A DNA stretch of 64,000 bases from assembly GCA_027531255.1 (NCBI GenBank), contig JAPZRU010000005.1:62001-126000 (forward strand). The letters run 5' to 3'. Below the pieces are notes generated by a model. The model ran no database searches. It saw only the letters and a program-made list of their open reading frames with translations, and was not told where the DNA came from. The first letter of the stretch is position 1. Each line of letters starts with the position of its first letter. The translations under genes and the position numbers were made by a program. The DNA comes from Steroidobacteraceae bacterium. Lineage in GTDB: Bacteria; Pseudomonadota; Gammaproteobacteria; Steroidobacterales; Steroidobacteraceae. Shown in pieces: positions 18,764-27,289 of the stretch.

Positions 18764-20689
18764 TCAGGCGGCGCCGTGCTCGCGTCGTCGCGCGTCCACC
18801 CAGCGCCGCAGGTGCTCGCTCAACGCCCAGAGGGGCACGTAGCCGTTCTCGAGCACGGCGGCGTGGAACTCCCGCAGGTCGAAGCGAGGCCCGAGCACCG
18901 CTTCGGCATGGGCGCGCTCCTCGAGGATCTGCAGCATCCCGACCGTGAACGCGGTGGCCTGACCGGGCACCGCGAGATAGCGGTCCACCGCCGCCTCGTT
19001 CGCCGCCCGCGGGCTCGGCGTGTGCTCGTCGAGCCAGCGGATCGCCTGCTCGCGAGTCCAGCGCTTCCAGTGCAGGCCCGAGTCCACGACGAGGCGCGTC
19101 GCACGCCAGAGTTCGCCGGACAGCCGCCCGAAATCGGCGTACGGATCCTCGTAGCCGCCGAGTTCCTTGGCCAGCCGCTCGGCGTAGAGCGCCCAGCCCT
19201 CGACGAACGCCGTGTCCTGCCACCAGCGGTTCACCTTGCGCACGCGCGGGATGCGCGCGTCCACCAGGATGCTCGAGATCTGCAGGTGATGGCCGGGCAC
19301 CGCCTCGTGGTAGAGCAGCCACTCGAGGTCGTACAGCGGCCGCGTGTGCAGCTGCGTGAGGTTCAGCCAGACCGTGCCCGGCCGGGAACCGTCCGGCGTG
19401 CCGGCCTCGTAGAAGCCGCCCGGCGCGCCGGCCGCGCGATACGGCTCGGTCGCACGTATCTCCAGCGGCAGCGGCGGCGGGCTCGCGAACGCGCGCGGCA
19501 GCCGCGCCTGCATGCCGCGCACGAGTTCGCGTGCCCGGGCGAGGTACGCCTCGCGGCCCGCCTCGTCGTCCCCGAGGAAGAAGCGCGGCTCAGTCTTCAG
19601 GCGCTGCATGAACGAGGCGAGATCGCCGGCGTGACCCACGCGCCGCATGACCTCCTCCATCTCCGCGTGCACCCGCTCGACCTCGCGCAGACCGAGCGCG
19701 TGGATCGACTCCGGCGCGAGGTCGGTGGTGGTGAACTGGCGGACCAGGAAGGCGTAGAACGCGTCGCCGTCCGGCAGCCGCCACGCGCCGCCGTCGACCG
19801 GCCTGCGGGCGGCGTGGGCCTCCAGCACGCGGATCAGTTCGCGGTAGGCCGGCACGACGTCGCGCTCGAACGCGCGGGCCGCGAGCGTCTCTAGCTCGCG
19901 GCGCTCGCGCGGCGACAGCCGAGCCTCGCCGAGCTTGCGCGCGAACTCGACCAGCACCGGGTTCGGGACCGCATCGACGAGGCCGCGGGACTGCGTGAGC
20001 AGCAGCGGATAGACCGACTTCGGCAGCCACACGCCGCGCGCCGCCTGCCGCTCGAGGCGCTCCACGAGTCCCGCGAAGTAGGGACGCACCGCCGCGAGCC
20101 GCCTCACGACCGCCTCCGCTTCCGCGCGCGTCCGGACGGGCTGCCCCGCGAGTACGCGGGGCACGTCGACGTGAGGGCCGACGATCTGGTTCAGCGGATA
20201 GAGATGGTCGCGCCAGCGGTGACGCTCCAGCAGCAGTTCCTGCTGGCGCTCGTACACGCGGTACTGCAGCCGGCGTCGCGCGTCGAGCCGCTCGGGCACG
20301 AACTCGCGCCGGAGCGTGGCGAGCTCGCGCGACGCGCTGGCCGCCTCGGCGGCCGCACCCGTCTCCGACAGCGATTCCCAGCGATCGGCGCCGACGCTTT
20401 CGCCCTGCCCCGTCGCGAGCTGCGGGTTCGCGACCAGCAACCGGAGGTAGGCGGCGTCCAGGAAGGCGTCGAATCGGCGCGCGAGCTCGGCGTCGGGTTC
20501 GCTTGCGGAGACATCCGACTGCGGCTGGCCCGTCGACGGCGCGGCGTTCGCGCCGCGCGCGGCAGGCACGACCAGCGCGCCGACCAGTGCAGCGCCCAGC
20601 GCAAGGGCCCGGCGCCTCTCCGTGTCGACGGAGCCGCGCAGGCCCCGGGCACCGGACGGTCCTTCGCCGCGACCGGACCGTGCGCTCAT
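18764..20689 (-). CDS. Exported DUF885 metallopeptidase (second copy)
   Basis: 641-aa DUF885 protein with the zinc motif HEAVPGHHLQ and the block FVEGWALYAERLAKELGGY. The N-terminus has a twin-arginine-like signal (TERRRALALGAALVGALVVP). It differs clearly from the copy at 13.6-15.5 kb, so it is a paralogue rather than a recent duplicate. The ATG at 20689 overlaps the aldo/keto reductase stop in ATGA, so the genes are coupled. Convergent with the symporter gene. Confidence 0.87.
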   Translation of the reverse strand: MSARSGRGEGPSGARGLRGSVDTERRRALALGAALVGALVVPAARGANAAPSTGQPQSDVSASEPDAELARRFDAFLDAAYLRLLVANPQLATGQGESVGADRWESLSETGAAAEAASASRELATLRREFVPERLDARRRLQYRVYERQQELLLERHRWRDHLYPLNQIVGPHVDVPRVLAGQPVRTRAEAEAVVRRLAAVRPYFAGLVERLERQAARGVWLPKSVYPLLLTQSRGLVDAVPNPVLVEFARKLGEARLSPRERRELETLAARAFERDVVPAYRELIRVLEAHAARRPVDGGAWRLPDGDAFYAFLVRQFTTTDLAPESIHALGLREVERVHAEMEEVMRRVGHAGDLASFMQRLKTEPRFFLGDDEAGREAYLARARELVRGMQARLPRAFASPPPLPLEIRATEPYRAAGAPGGFYEAGTPDGSRPGTVWLNLTQLHTRPLYDLEWLLYHEAVPGHHLQISSILVDARIPRVRKVNRWWQDTAFVEGWALYAERLAKELGGYEDPYADFGRLSGELWRATRLVVDSGLHWKRWTREQAIRWLDEHTPSPRAANEAAVDRYLAVPGQATAFTVGMLQILEERAHAEAVLGPRFDLREFHAAVLENGYVPLWALSEHLRRWVDARRREHGAA

Positions 20690-21714
20690 CGATTCAGCGT
20701 GTACTTCATGATCCGCCCGTGCGGACCCTCGCGATCGCGCTCGAGCGTGTACACGTCGCCGGGCGGGCCCAGACGACGCGCGGTCACGTGCGCGATGCGC
20801 GCGAGATCCTCCGCGTCGAGCCGCAGCTCGCCGACCTGCGCATGCGCGGCGAGATGACGCGTGCTGGTGGCGCCGACGATCGCCGCCGCAACGCCAGGCT
20901 TGTCCAGCACCGCGCGCGTTGCCACCGTGGCGACGTCGCAGCCGTGACGGTCCGCGATCGCGCGCAGCGCGCGGAGCAGCTCCTGGAACAGCTCCCACCC
21001 GCCGAACTCCTCGACGATCAGCCGGTACTTCGTCAGCGAGCGATTCGCGAGCGGTTCGGGGGGCGCCGGCTGGCCGAGCCAGCGGTCCGACAGGAAGCCG
21101 CCGGCCACCGTGCCGTAGCACAGCAGCGCGACCCCGTGCCGGCGGCACCAGTCGACCATCCCGTGCTCCGGGCGGTCGTCGAGCAGCGAGTACTGAAGCT
21201 GGTGCGCGAACACGGGCACACCGGCATCCACCATGGCCGCCAGTTCCGGCGTGCCGAAATTCGTCACGCCGATCCGGTCGATGCGGCCCGCGCGCCGCAG
21301 GCGATCGAGTTCGAGGGCGACCTCGACCCAGCGGGGCGTGGCGTAGTCCCACCAGTGGAACTGCACCAGGTCGAGCCGCTCGACGCCGAGCCGACGGCAC
21401 GAGCGGTCGACGATCTCCTCGACGTAGGCGCGGTGTACGACGCCGAGACGGTCGAGATCGGGCACGAACTTCGTGTGCACGCGGATCCGCCGTGCGTGTT
21501 CCGGGTAATCGCGGCGGAAGCGGCCGATCAGCTCCTCCACGCCGGTGTAGATATCCGCGCAGTCGAAGGTGGTGACGCCGGCGTCGACGAACGCCGCCAT
21601 GTCGCGGCAGGCCTCTTCGGGATCGACGGCACCGTGGCCGCCGGCCAGGTGCCAGCCGCCCTTGATCAGGCGCGAGATCGAGTAGTCCGGCGCGAGGTCG
21701 AGGCTGGGGATCAC
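20686..21714 (-). CDS. Aldo/keto reductase
   Basis: 342-aa NAD(P)H-dependent aldo/keto reductase. The catalytic tetrad is visible: Asp and Tyr in FDCADIYTGVEELIG, Lys in VHTKFVPDL and His in QFHWWDY. Cofactor-side motifs GVTNFGTPEL and AAIVGATSTRH are present. The GTG start at 21714 overlaps the stop of the upstream TIGR04076 gene (GTGA), and its own stop overlaps the DUF885 ATG, so three genes form one coupled unit. Substrate unknown. Confidence 0.9.
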   Translation of the reverse strand: MIPSLDLAPDYSISRLIKGGWHLAGGHGAVDPEEACRDMAAFVDAGVTTFDCADIYTGVEELIGRFRRDYPEHARRIRVHTKFVPDLDRLGVVHRAYVEEIVDRSCRRLGVERLDLVQFHWWDYATPRWVEVALELDRLRRAGRIDRIGVTNFGTPELAAMVDAGVPVFAHQLQYSLLDDRPEHGMVDWCRRHGVALLCYGTVAGGFLSDRWLGQPAPPEPLANRSLTKYRLIVEEFGGWELFQELLRALRAIADRHGCDVATVATRAVLDKPGVAAAIVGATSTRHLAAHAQVGELRLDAEDLARIAHVTARRLGPPGDVYTLERDREGPHGRIMKYTLNR

Positions 21715-22091
21715 GACTGCGCTCCCGCGGCTTCGTCGGCCGCGCCGGGCAGCTTCACGGCGGTGGTGTCGGCGTGGCGGAAAGTCCGCTTGCCGGTGCG
21801 CACGATCCGGAACCGCGACGGGCAGTTGGGATCGGGGCACGCGACCTCGGCGTCCGTGGACATCCAGTCGTTCGGGTCGGTGACGCGCTGCTTCGCCGGC
21901 AGCAGCGGCAGCAGCGCCGCCAGCGAGTAGATCGAGATGCCCTGGCCCGGCGGCAGCCGCAGGATCTCGCCTTCCAGCGTGAAGTAGTCGCCGGGCCTGG
22001 CGCCGCACCAGATCTTCGCGCCGGGCGGCGCGACGACCTCGACGCGCAGGTCGTACAGTTCGAAGGTGGCGGCGGAACGCGGATCGCTCAT
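21711..22091 (-). CDS. TIGR04076 family protein
   Basis: 126-aa cytoplasmic protein of the small TIGR04076 family (VCGA-type), whose role is unknown. Family features here are CGARPGDYFTLEGE, LRLPPGQGISIYSLAALLP and NDWMSTDAEVACPDPNCPSR, whose cysteines may bind a metal. Members are often encoded next to aldo/keto reductases, as here. The ATG at 22091 fits the family length; an in-frame ATG at 22115 is an alternative. Confidence 0.8.
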   Translation of the reverse strand: MSDPRSAATFELYDLRVEVVAPPGAKIWCGARPGDYFTLEGEILRLPPGQGISIYSLAALLPLLPAKQRVTDPNDWMSTDAEVACPDPNCPSRFRIVRTGKRTFRHADTTAVKLPGAADEAAGAQS

Positions 22092-22149
22092 CGCGGGCGG
22101 GCCTCGGCGGGACACGGCCCTGCGAGTCTACGCGGTCCGCGAGTCGCGC

Positions 22150-23454
22150 TCACGTCACCGCGGCCCGGCGCGCGTACTCGGGCCGCTCGTAGGCGCGCGT
22201 CTCGAGCACCTCGCGCAGGCGCGCTACCGCGTCCCAGACGTCGACGTAGCGCACGTACAGCGGCGCGAACCCGAAGCGCATCAGGTCGGGCGCGCGGAAG
22301 TCGCCGATCACGCCGCGGTCGATCAGCGCCTGGACGATCTCGTAGCCGCGCGGGTGCGCGTAGCCCACGTGGTTGCCGCAGCGGGCCGGGTCCGCGGGCG
22401 ACGCGAGCACCGGCCCGTGGTGGGCGCACTCGCGCGCGACGAGCTCGCGGAACAGCGTCGCGAGCCCGATCGCCTTCGCTCGCAGCGCGGCCAGGTCGAC
22501 GCCCTCGAACGCCTCCAGCGCCCCGTCGAGCGCGGACAGCGCCAGCACCGGCGGCGTGCCGCAGCGGAAGCGCCGCAGCCCCGGCGCGGGCGCGTACGCA
22601 TCGTCGAACGCGAACGGCTCGGCGTGCCCCATCCAGCCGCACAGCGGGCTCGAAAGACTCGCCTGCAGGTCCTCGCGCACGTACAGGAAGGCCGGCGCGC
22701 CCGGGCCGCCGTTGAGGTACTTGTAGCCGCAGCCGACCGCGAGGTCGGCCCCGGCGGCGCGCAGGTCCACCGGCACCGCGCCGACGCTGTGCGAGAGGTC
22801 CCACAGGACCGCGGCGCCCGCCTCGTGCGCGAGCCGCGTGATGCCCGGCAGGTCGTACATCTCGCCGCTCTTGTAGTGGACGTGCGTCAGCACGACGAGG
22901 GCGGCGCCGGCCCGGATCGCGGCCGGGATCGCCTCGCGCGGCACCGCGACGAACTCGACCCCCGGGCACAGGCGGGCCAGTCCCTGCAGCACGTAGAGGT
23001 CGGTCGGGAAGTTGCCGGCTTCCGAGACGATCCGCCCGCGCCCGCCGCGGGCCTGGATCGCGGCGAGCGCCAGCTTGAACAGGTTCGCCGACGTGGAATC
23101 GTCCACCAGCACCTCCCCGGGCCGCGCGCCGAGCAGCCGCGCGAGCCGAGCGCCGACGCGCTCCGGCAGTTCGAACCAGCCGGCGGTGTTCCAGCTGCGG
23201 ATCAGGTCGCGCCGCCACTCCCGCTCGACGGCCTCGTGCAGGCGCGCCCGCGCCCCGGCGCTCAGCGGGCCGAGCGAGTTGCCGTCGAGATAGACGAGAC
23301 CTTCCTCGAGGTCGAAAGCGGCGCGGCGCGAGGCGTGCGGGTCGGCGGCGTCGAGCGCCGCGCAGGTCTCGCGCGTCCAGCGGCCCGACGCCGTCGGGCC
23401 GTCGAGCGGCGCAACGGGGGGGACGAACTCGGGCTGGGCGGCCGCTTCGCTCAT
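22150..23454 (-). CDS. kynU: Kynureninase
   Basis: 434-aa PLP enzyme that splits kynurenine to anthranilate and alanine (and the 3-hydroxy form). Family stretches are YLDGNSLGPLS, DSTSANLFKLALAA, EAGNFPTDLYVLQGLA, LWDLSHSVGAVPVDL, the Schiff-base lysine in GCGYKYLNGGPGAPAF, and FRCGTPPVLALSAL. CGGAG lies before the ATG at 23454. No other tryptophan-catabolic gene (kynA, kynB) is in the window. It is divergent from a LysR regulator, a likely controller. Confidence 0.93.
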   Translation of the reverse strand: MSEAAAQPEFVPPVAPLDGPTASGRWTRETCAALDAADPHASRRAAFDLEEGLVYLDGNSLGPLSAGARARLHEAVEREWRRDLIRSWNTAGWFELPERVGARLARLLGARPGEVLVDDSTSANLFKLALAAIQARGGRGRIVSEAGNFPTDLYVLQGLARLCPGVEFVAVPREAIPAAIRAGAALVVLTHVHYKSGEMYDLPGITRLAHEAGAAVLWDLSHSVGAVPVDLRAAGADLAVGCGYKYLNGGPGAPAFLYVREDLQASLSSPLCGWMGHAEPFAFDDAYAPAPGLRRFRCGTPPVLALSALDGALEAFEGVDLAALRAKAIGLATLFRELVARECAHHGPVLASPADPARCGNHVGYAHPRGYEIVQALIDRGVIGDFRAPDLMRFGFAPLYVRYVDVWDAVARLREVLETRAYERPEYARRAAVT

Positions 23455-23534
23455 CGGACAACTCCGTTGCGGGACTCCGGCACGGATGCTAGCCGGCCAG
23501 CCGCCTGAGATCCTTGCAAGTGATTGGATGGATG

Positions 23535-23551
23535 ATTGAGAATTCTTCAAT
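23535..23551. promoter_or_regulatory. Palindromic operator candidate between kynU and the LysR gene
   Basis: ATTGAGAATTCTTCAAT is a near-perfect palindrome (arms ATTGA/TCAAT around GAATTCT) in an AT-rich island of an otherwise very GC-rich region. It ends two bases before the LysR-family ATG and lies 81 bases from kynU. It has the T-N11-A shape expected of a LysR binding site, so it is probably the regulator's own site. Confidence 0.6.
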
Positions 23552-23552
23552 A

Positions 23553-24497
23553 ATGTCCAGGCTCGGGATCGCCCACCTCGCGATGCTGGAAGCGATCGCC
23601 GGCAGTCGCAGCCTCCAGGAGGCGGCGGGCCGGCTGCGCATCACCCCGTCCGCGCTCAGCCACCGGCTCAGGGAAGCAGAACGCCGCCTCGGCGTGCCAC
23701 TGGTGGTCCGCGGCGGCGAGCGTCCCCGGCTCACGCCGGCGGGCGAGCGGCTGCTGCCCGTCGCGGCCCGCTTGGTCCACGAGCTGCGCGCGGCCGAGAA
23801 CGACGCCCGGGCGGCGCCGGCGCTCCCCGCACCGCCGGTGCGCATCGCGGCCTCCACGCTGTCGGGCTACCAGTGGCTCCCGCCCTTGATGCGCGAACTC
23901 GCCGCCGCACCCGAGCCGGTCGAGCTCGAGGTCGCGCTCGACGTCTCCCTGGATCCGCTGGGTGCGGTACGCGACGGTCGCGCGGACCTCGCGGTCGTGC
24001 CCACCGCCGTGGGCGCGGCCGGCCTGGGCGCGGTGCCGCGGTTCGGCGACGAGATGGTGGCGGGGCTGCCGGCGAACCACCCGAAGGCGGCGCGACCGTG
24101 GCTGGCGCCGCGCGACTTCCTCGACGAGACCTACGTGGCGGACGCCACGCGGCCGGAACCCGGTCGCGAGGTCGAGCGCTTCTTCGCACCGGCCGGCGTG
24201 GAGCCGAGCCGCGTGCTTCGCGCCGGCGCCACCGAGGGCGTGTTGGCGCTCGTCGGCGCCGGTTTCGGCGTGACGATCCTGACGCGCCTGACCGTTGAGC
24301 CCTACCGCGGTCTCGCCGCCTTCGAGCAGGTCCCGCTCGGCCGGCGCGGGCTGAGGATCCAGTGGCACGCGGTGCTGCGGCGCTCCGACGCACCGCTTTC
24401 GCGCGTGGGGCGCGTGGCCCGTGCGCTCGCGGCGGTAACGCCGGCGCTCGCGCCCGCGGCACGCGGGACGCCCCGCTCGACGGCGCGCACGCCGTAG
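23553..24497 (+). CDS. LysR-family transcriptional regulator
   Basis: 314-aa regulator with an N-terminal winged helix-turn-helix (HLAMLEAIAGSRSLQEAAGR, then TPSALSHRLREAERRLGVPL) and a C-terminal LysR substrate-binding domain (VRIAASTLSGYQWLPPLM through GAGFGVTILTRL). The ATG at 23553 is preferred over one at 23514 because the palindromic site at 23535-23551 would otherwise be inside the gene. It probably controls kynU; the inducer is unknown. Confidence 0.88.
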   Translation: MSRLGIAHLAMLEAIAGSRSLQEAAGRLRITPSALSHRLREAERRLGVPLVVRGGERPRLTPAGERLLPVAARLVHELRAAENDARAAPALPAPPVRIAASTLSGYQWLPPLMRELAAAPEPVELEVALDVSLDPLGAVRDGRADLAVVPTAVGAAGLGAVPRFGDEMVAGLPANHPKAARPWLAPRDFLDETYVADATRPEPGREVERFFAPAGVEPSRVLRAGATEGVLALVGAGFGVTILTRLTVEPYRGLAAFEQVPLGRRGLRIQWHAVLRRSDAPLSRVGRVARALAAVTPALAPAARGTPRSTARTP

Positions 24498-24553
24498 CAG
24501 CTGCGCTGCGGTCGACCCGCGGCATAGGGACGCCTCGCAGTACGCGCCGGCCC

Positions 24554-25225
24554 ATGGTCACGGAGTCCTCGGACCTCACGCTGGGCTACACCGTCGCGCT
24601 GCTCGCGGTCGCGACCGGCACTGCACCCGCCAGCGACCGGCCCGGGTGGCTGGCGATCCCGATCGCGATGGCCGCGCTCCTCGCCGGCGTACTGCTGTCG
24701 GAGTCCACGTTCCGCCACCAGCTCGAGGCCGACGTCGAGCCCTTTCGCAGCATCCTGCTCGGCCTCTTCTTCCTGCGCGTCGGCATGTCGCTCGACCTCG
24801 CGACGGTCGCCCGCGAGTGGTCGCTGGTGGTCGGCGGCGTCGCGGGGTTAATGGCCGTGAAGGCGCTCGGCATCTACGGGGTCGCGCGGCTGTTCGGCGC
24901 GGACCACCGCGAATCGCTGGCCCGCGCCGCGCTGTTCGCGCAGGGCGACGAGGTGCTGAAGGGCCTCGGCTTCGACACGCGGGAAGCCGCCGAGACCGTG
25001 GAGGACGTGCGCAGGCGCGACTTCGAGCGGCTCGAGTTGCAGATCGTCGGCGGCATCACGGCCGGGCGCTCGCTGCTGCGGGGCAACCTGGTGACGCCCC
25101 AGCCCGCACCGCTGACCGTGCCGACGCGCGAGAGCGCGGCCCGCCGCGGCGCGGCCGCGCCCGAGGCGCACAGTGTCGCCACCCGGGCGGCGAAGCAGGA
25201 TCAGCGCGGCGGTGGTTTGCCGTAG
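24554..25225 (+). pseudogene. Remnant of a KefB/KefC-type K+/H+ antiporter with an internal in-frame deletion
   Basis: The 223-codon frame matches two separate parts of a ~600-aa glutathione-gated antiporter. The first is the mid-membrane part (LLAGVLLSESTFRHQLEADV, EPFRSILLGLFFLRVGMSLD, RLFGADHRESLARAALFAQG). It joins directly to the extreme C-terminus (DEVLKGLGFDTREAAETVED, RRRDFERLELQIVGG, GRSLLRGNLVTPQP). The N-terminal helices, the later membrane helices and the TrkA-N nucleotide domain are gone. Transport is not possible. The reading frame is kept across the junction near base 24948. Its 3' end overlaps the convergent yaiI-like gene by 25 bases. Confidence 0.8.
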
Positions 25226-25707
25226 GCGACGGCCGACGCGAGCCACCGGTCGAGGTGCGACGCGAACGCACTGCGATCCGCCGCGGACAGCGGCGGCGGT
25301 CCGCCGGTCTGCAGCCCGCTCGCGCGCATCGTGTCCATGAAGTCGCGCATCGTCAGCTGCGCGCGGATCGTGTCCGGCGAGAACTTCGCGCCGCGCGGCG
25401 TGACTGCCTGGGCGCCTTTCTCCAACACTGCCGCCGCGAGCGGCACGTCCGCCGTCACCACGAGATCGCCCGACTCCGCGCGCAGCACGATCGCGCCGTC
25501 CGCGACGTCGAAGCCCGCGCTCACGGTCAGCACGCGCAGGCTCGGCACCCGTGGCACCGCGAGCGGCTGATTGGCGACCAGCGTGACCGCGACGCCGGTG
25601 CGCTCCGCCGCGCGGTAGAGAATCTCCTTCACCACCTTGGGGCAGGCGTCGGCATCGACCCAGATGGACGGCCGGCGCGGCGTCGCCGTGGGATCCTGCG
25701 CGGTCAT
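25201..25707 (-). CDS. YaiI/YqxD family protein (DUF188, PIN-like)
   Basis: 168-aa protein of the DUF188 family, a PIN-like nuclease fold with unknown substrate. The hallmark [16 protein letters not shown] is at the N-terminus, followed by [20 protein letters not shown] and [12 protein letters not shown]. Normal length. The ATG at 25707 is chosen to give the family N-terminus; the frame is open further upstream without homology. Confidence 0.88.
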   Translation of the reverse strand: MTAQDPTATPRRPSIWVDADACPKVVKEILYRAAERTGVAVTLVANQPLAVPRVPSLRVLTVSAGFDVADGAIVLRAESGDLVVTADVPLAAAVLEKGAQAVTPRGAKFSPDTIRAQLTMRDFMDTMRASGLQTGGPPPLSAADRSAFASHLDRWLASAVAYGKPPPR

Positions 25708-25822
25708 CGAACGTCCTCCGGCGAGCGGAGCGCGCAAGCTAGCGGCGGCGCCGTGCGGAGGCAAGGCGAAGGCGCACCGGCGGAGCGCGAACGGGTGCCG
25801 GGGATGCTGCGCGGCGCCGCGT

Positions 25823-26737
25823 TCAGCCGGCGAGCACGCGGCCGATCTCGCGCAGCCGGTCGAGCCCCCGCACCTCGCTCGGGAACAGCGGCACCTCGAC
25901 CACTCGCGACTCGCCGAAGCGGCCGCGCAGTCGGTCGAGATGGGGACGCTGCTTCGCAGCCTTCTCGGCCAGGAACGGCGAGTCGGTCACCCGCACGACG
26001 TTGTTCACCACCACGCGGTCGATACCGAGCCCGTGCCTCGCGAGTTCCTCGAGCACGGAGTCGACCTGCAGCACCGACAGCGCCTCGGGGATCGTCACCA
26101 GCGAGAAGCTCACTTCGCGCTGCAGGAACCCCATGCATTCCGCGGACAGGTCCTGCCACTTGCGGATCACGTCCATCACGGACTCCCGCCGCTCGCCCGA
26201 GGTCTTGAGGTGCGAGTAGATGCGCGGCGCGAGCTTCAGGTGCTCGCCGAGCAGCCGCGGCATGCCGAGCAGCGCGAGCGTCTGGCCGAGCGGCGCCGTG
26301 TCCCAGACCACGTGCTCGTAGCGCGCCTCGACCGCGAGCCGCCGGATGAAGTCGACCATGAACTCCTCGTTCAGGCCGGGCAGTACCGACGTCATGAATT
26401 CGACGAACGAGCGGTAGTCGACGTCGACGAACGACGAGAACACGGCGTAGACCTCGTGACCGAACTGCTCGTCCCACATGTCGCGCAGGTCGGCGAGACC
26501 GAACTCGGTGAAGTACAGGTTCGGCAGCACCTCGCGCTCGCAGTGGCGACCCTCGAGCTCGAACAGGTGCGAGAGCGACGGCGTGGGGTCGGTCGACAGC
26601 ACCAGACTGCGGGCGCCGGCGTCCGCCCGGTGCAGCGCGGTCGCGGCGGAGCACGTCGTCTTGCCGACCCCGCCCTTCCCGAGGAACACGTGGATGCGGC
26701 GCGCGGCCTCGGGCGCCGGGCGCTTCGATGCGTTCAT
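25823..26737 (-). CDS. ArsA-family ATPase
   Basis: 304-aa single-domain ArsA/GET3-like ATPase. The deviant Walker A is [20 protein letters not shown] near residue 16, switch [15 protein letters not shown], and [17 protein letters not shown] carries the switch II Asp. Classical arsenite-pump ArsA has two such halves; this one has one and no arsenic-resistance neighbours, so a role as a targeting or maturation factor, like the actinobacterial/deltaproteobacterial single-domain forms, is more likely (inference). Confidence 0.87.
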   Translation of the reverse strand: MNASKRPAPEAARRIHVFLGKGGVGKTTCSAATALHRADAGARSLVLSTDPTPSLSHLFELEGRHCEREVLPNLYFTEFGLADLRDMWDEQFGHEVYAVFSSFVDVDYRSFVEFMTSVLPGLNEEFMVDFIRRLAVEARYEHVVWDTAPLGQTLALLGMPRLLGEHLKLAPRIYSHLKTSGERRESVMDVIRKWQDLSAECMGFLQREVSFSLVTIPEALSVLQVDSVLEELARHGLGIDRVVVNNVVRVTDSPFLAEKAAKQRPHLDRLRGRFGESRVVEVPLFPSEVRGLDRLREIGRVLAG

Positions 26738-26807
26738 GCCCCCGATTGTCGCGCCGTCGCCGCGAGGACGTCAGCGCGGCGACTGCGTACGCCCGACGGC
26801 GGTCGCT

Positions 26808-27128
26808 TCAGGCCGCGCAGGGCGCCTCGAGGTCGAGGACGGCGGGTATCGGACGGAACGCGAACGCCGGGTACAGCCCCGCCTGTTCGTCCAACTGGCC
26901 CGCGTAGGCGGCGTGGCCGAGCACGAAGCGCCGGAGGGAGTCGCAGTCCACGGCGCCCGCCCAGGCGGGGCTGACCAAGTCCGCGAGATTCGCGCGGCGC
27001 AGCGCATCGAGGTCGGCGACGACGCCGGCGGACTCCACCTGGCAGCAGAGCAGTCCGAGGCGCTTCCAGTGGCGGGCGGCAGACGGCGGCAGGCCGACGA
27101 GTTCGGGCAGCACGGGCACGAGTCGCAT
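26808..27128 (-). CDS. Hypothetical protein, 106 aa
   Basis: Unrecognised cytoplasmic protein. It opens MRLVPVLPELVGLPPSAARH, has a CC pair in LLCCQVESAG, and contains LGHAAYAGQLDEQAGLYPAF. AGAGGGAA lies a good distance before the ATG, which together with low antisense coding potential makes it likely real. No domain seen. It sits between the ArsA-like ATPase and the 524-aa acidic protein, both on the same strand. Confidence 0.5.
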   Translation of the reverse strand: MRLVPVLPELVGLPPSAARHWKRLGLLCCQVESAGVVADLDALRRANLADLVSPAWAGAVDCDSLRRFVLGHAAYAGQLDEQAGLYPAFAFRPIPAVLDLEAPCAA

Positions 27129-27289
27129 CGACGGGTTCCCTCTGTGCGATGGCGATGGGGGACGCGCACCTTATCGAGACCGCGCTGCGGTCGCGTGACA
27201 AAACGCTGCATCGTTGCGCTTCAAGGTTGCGAATCGACGCACGCGCGACACGCGGCACGCGGCACGCGCCGCCGCGGTCCGAGGCGGGC

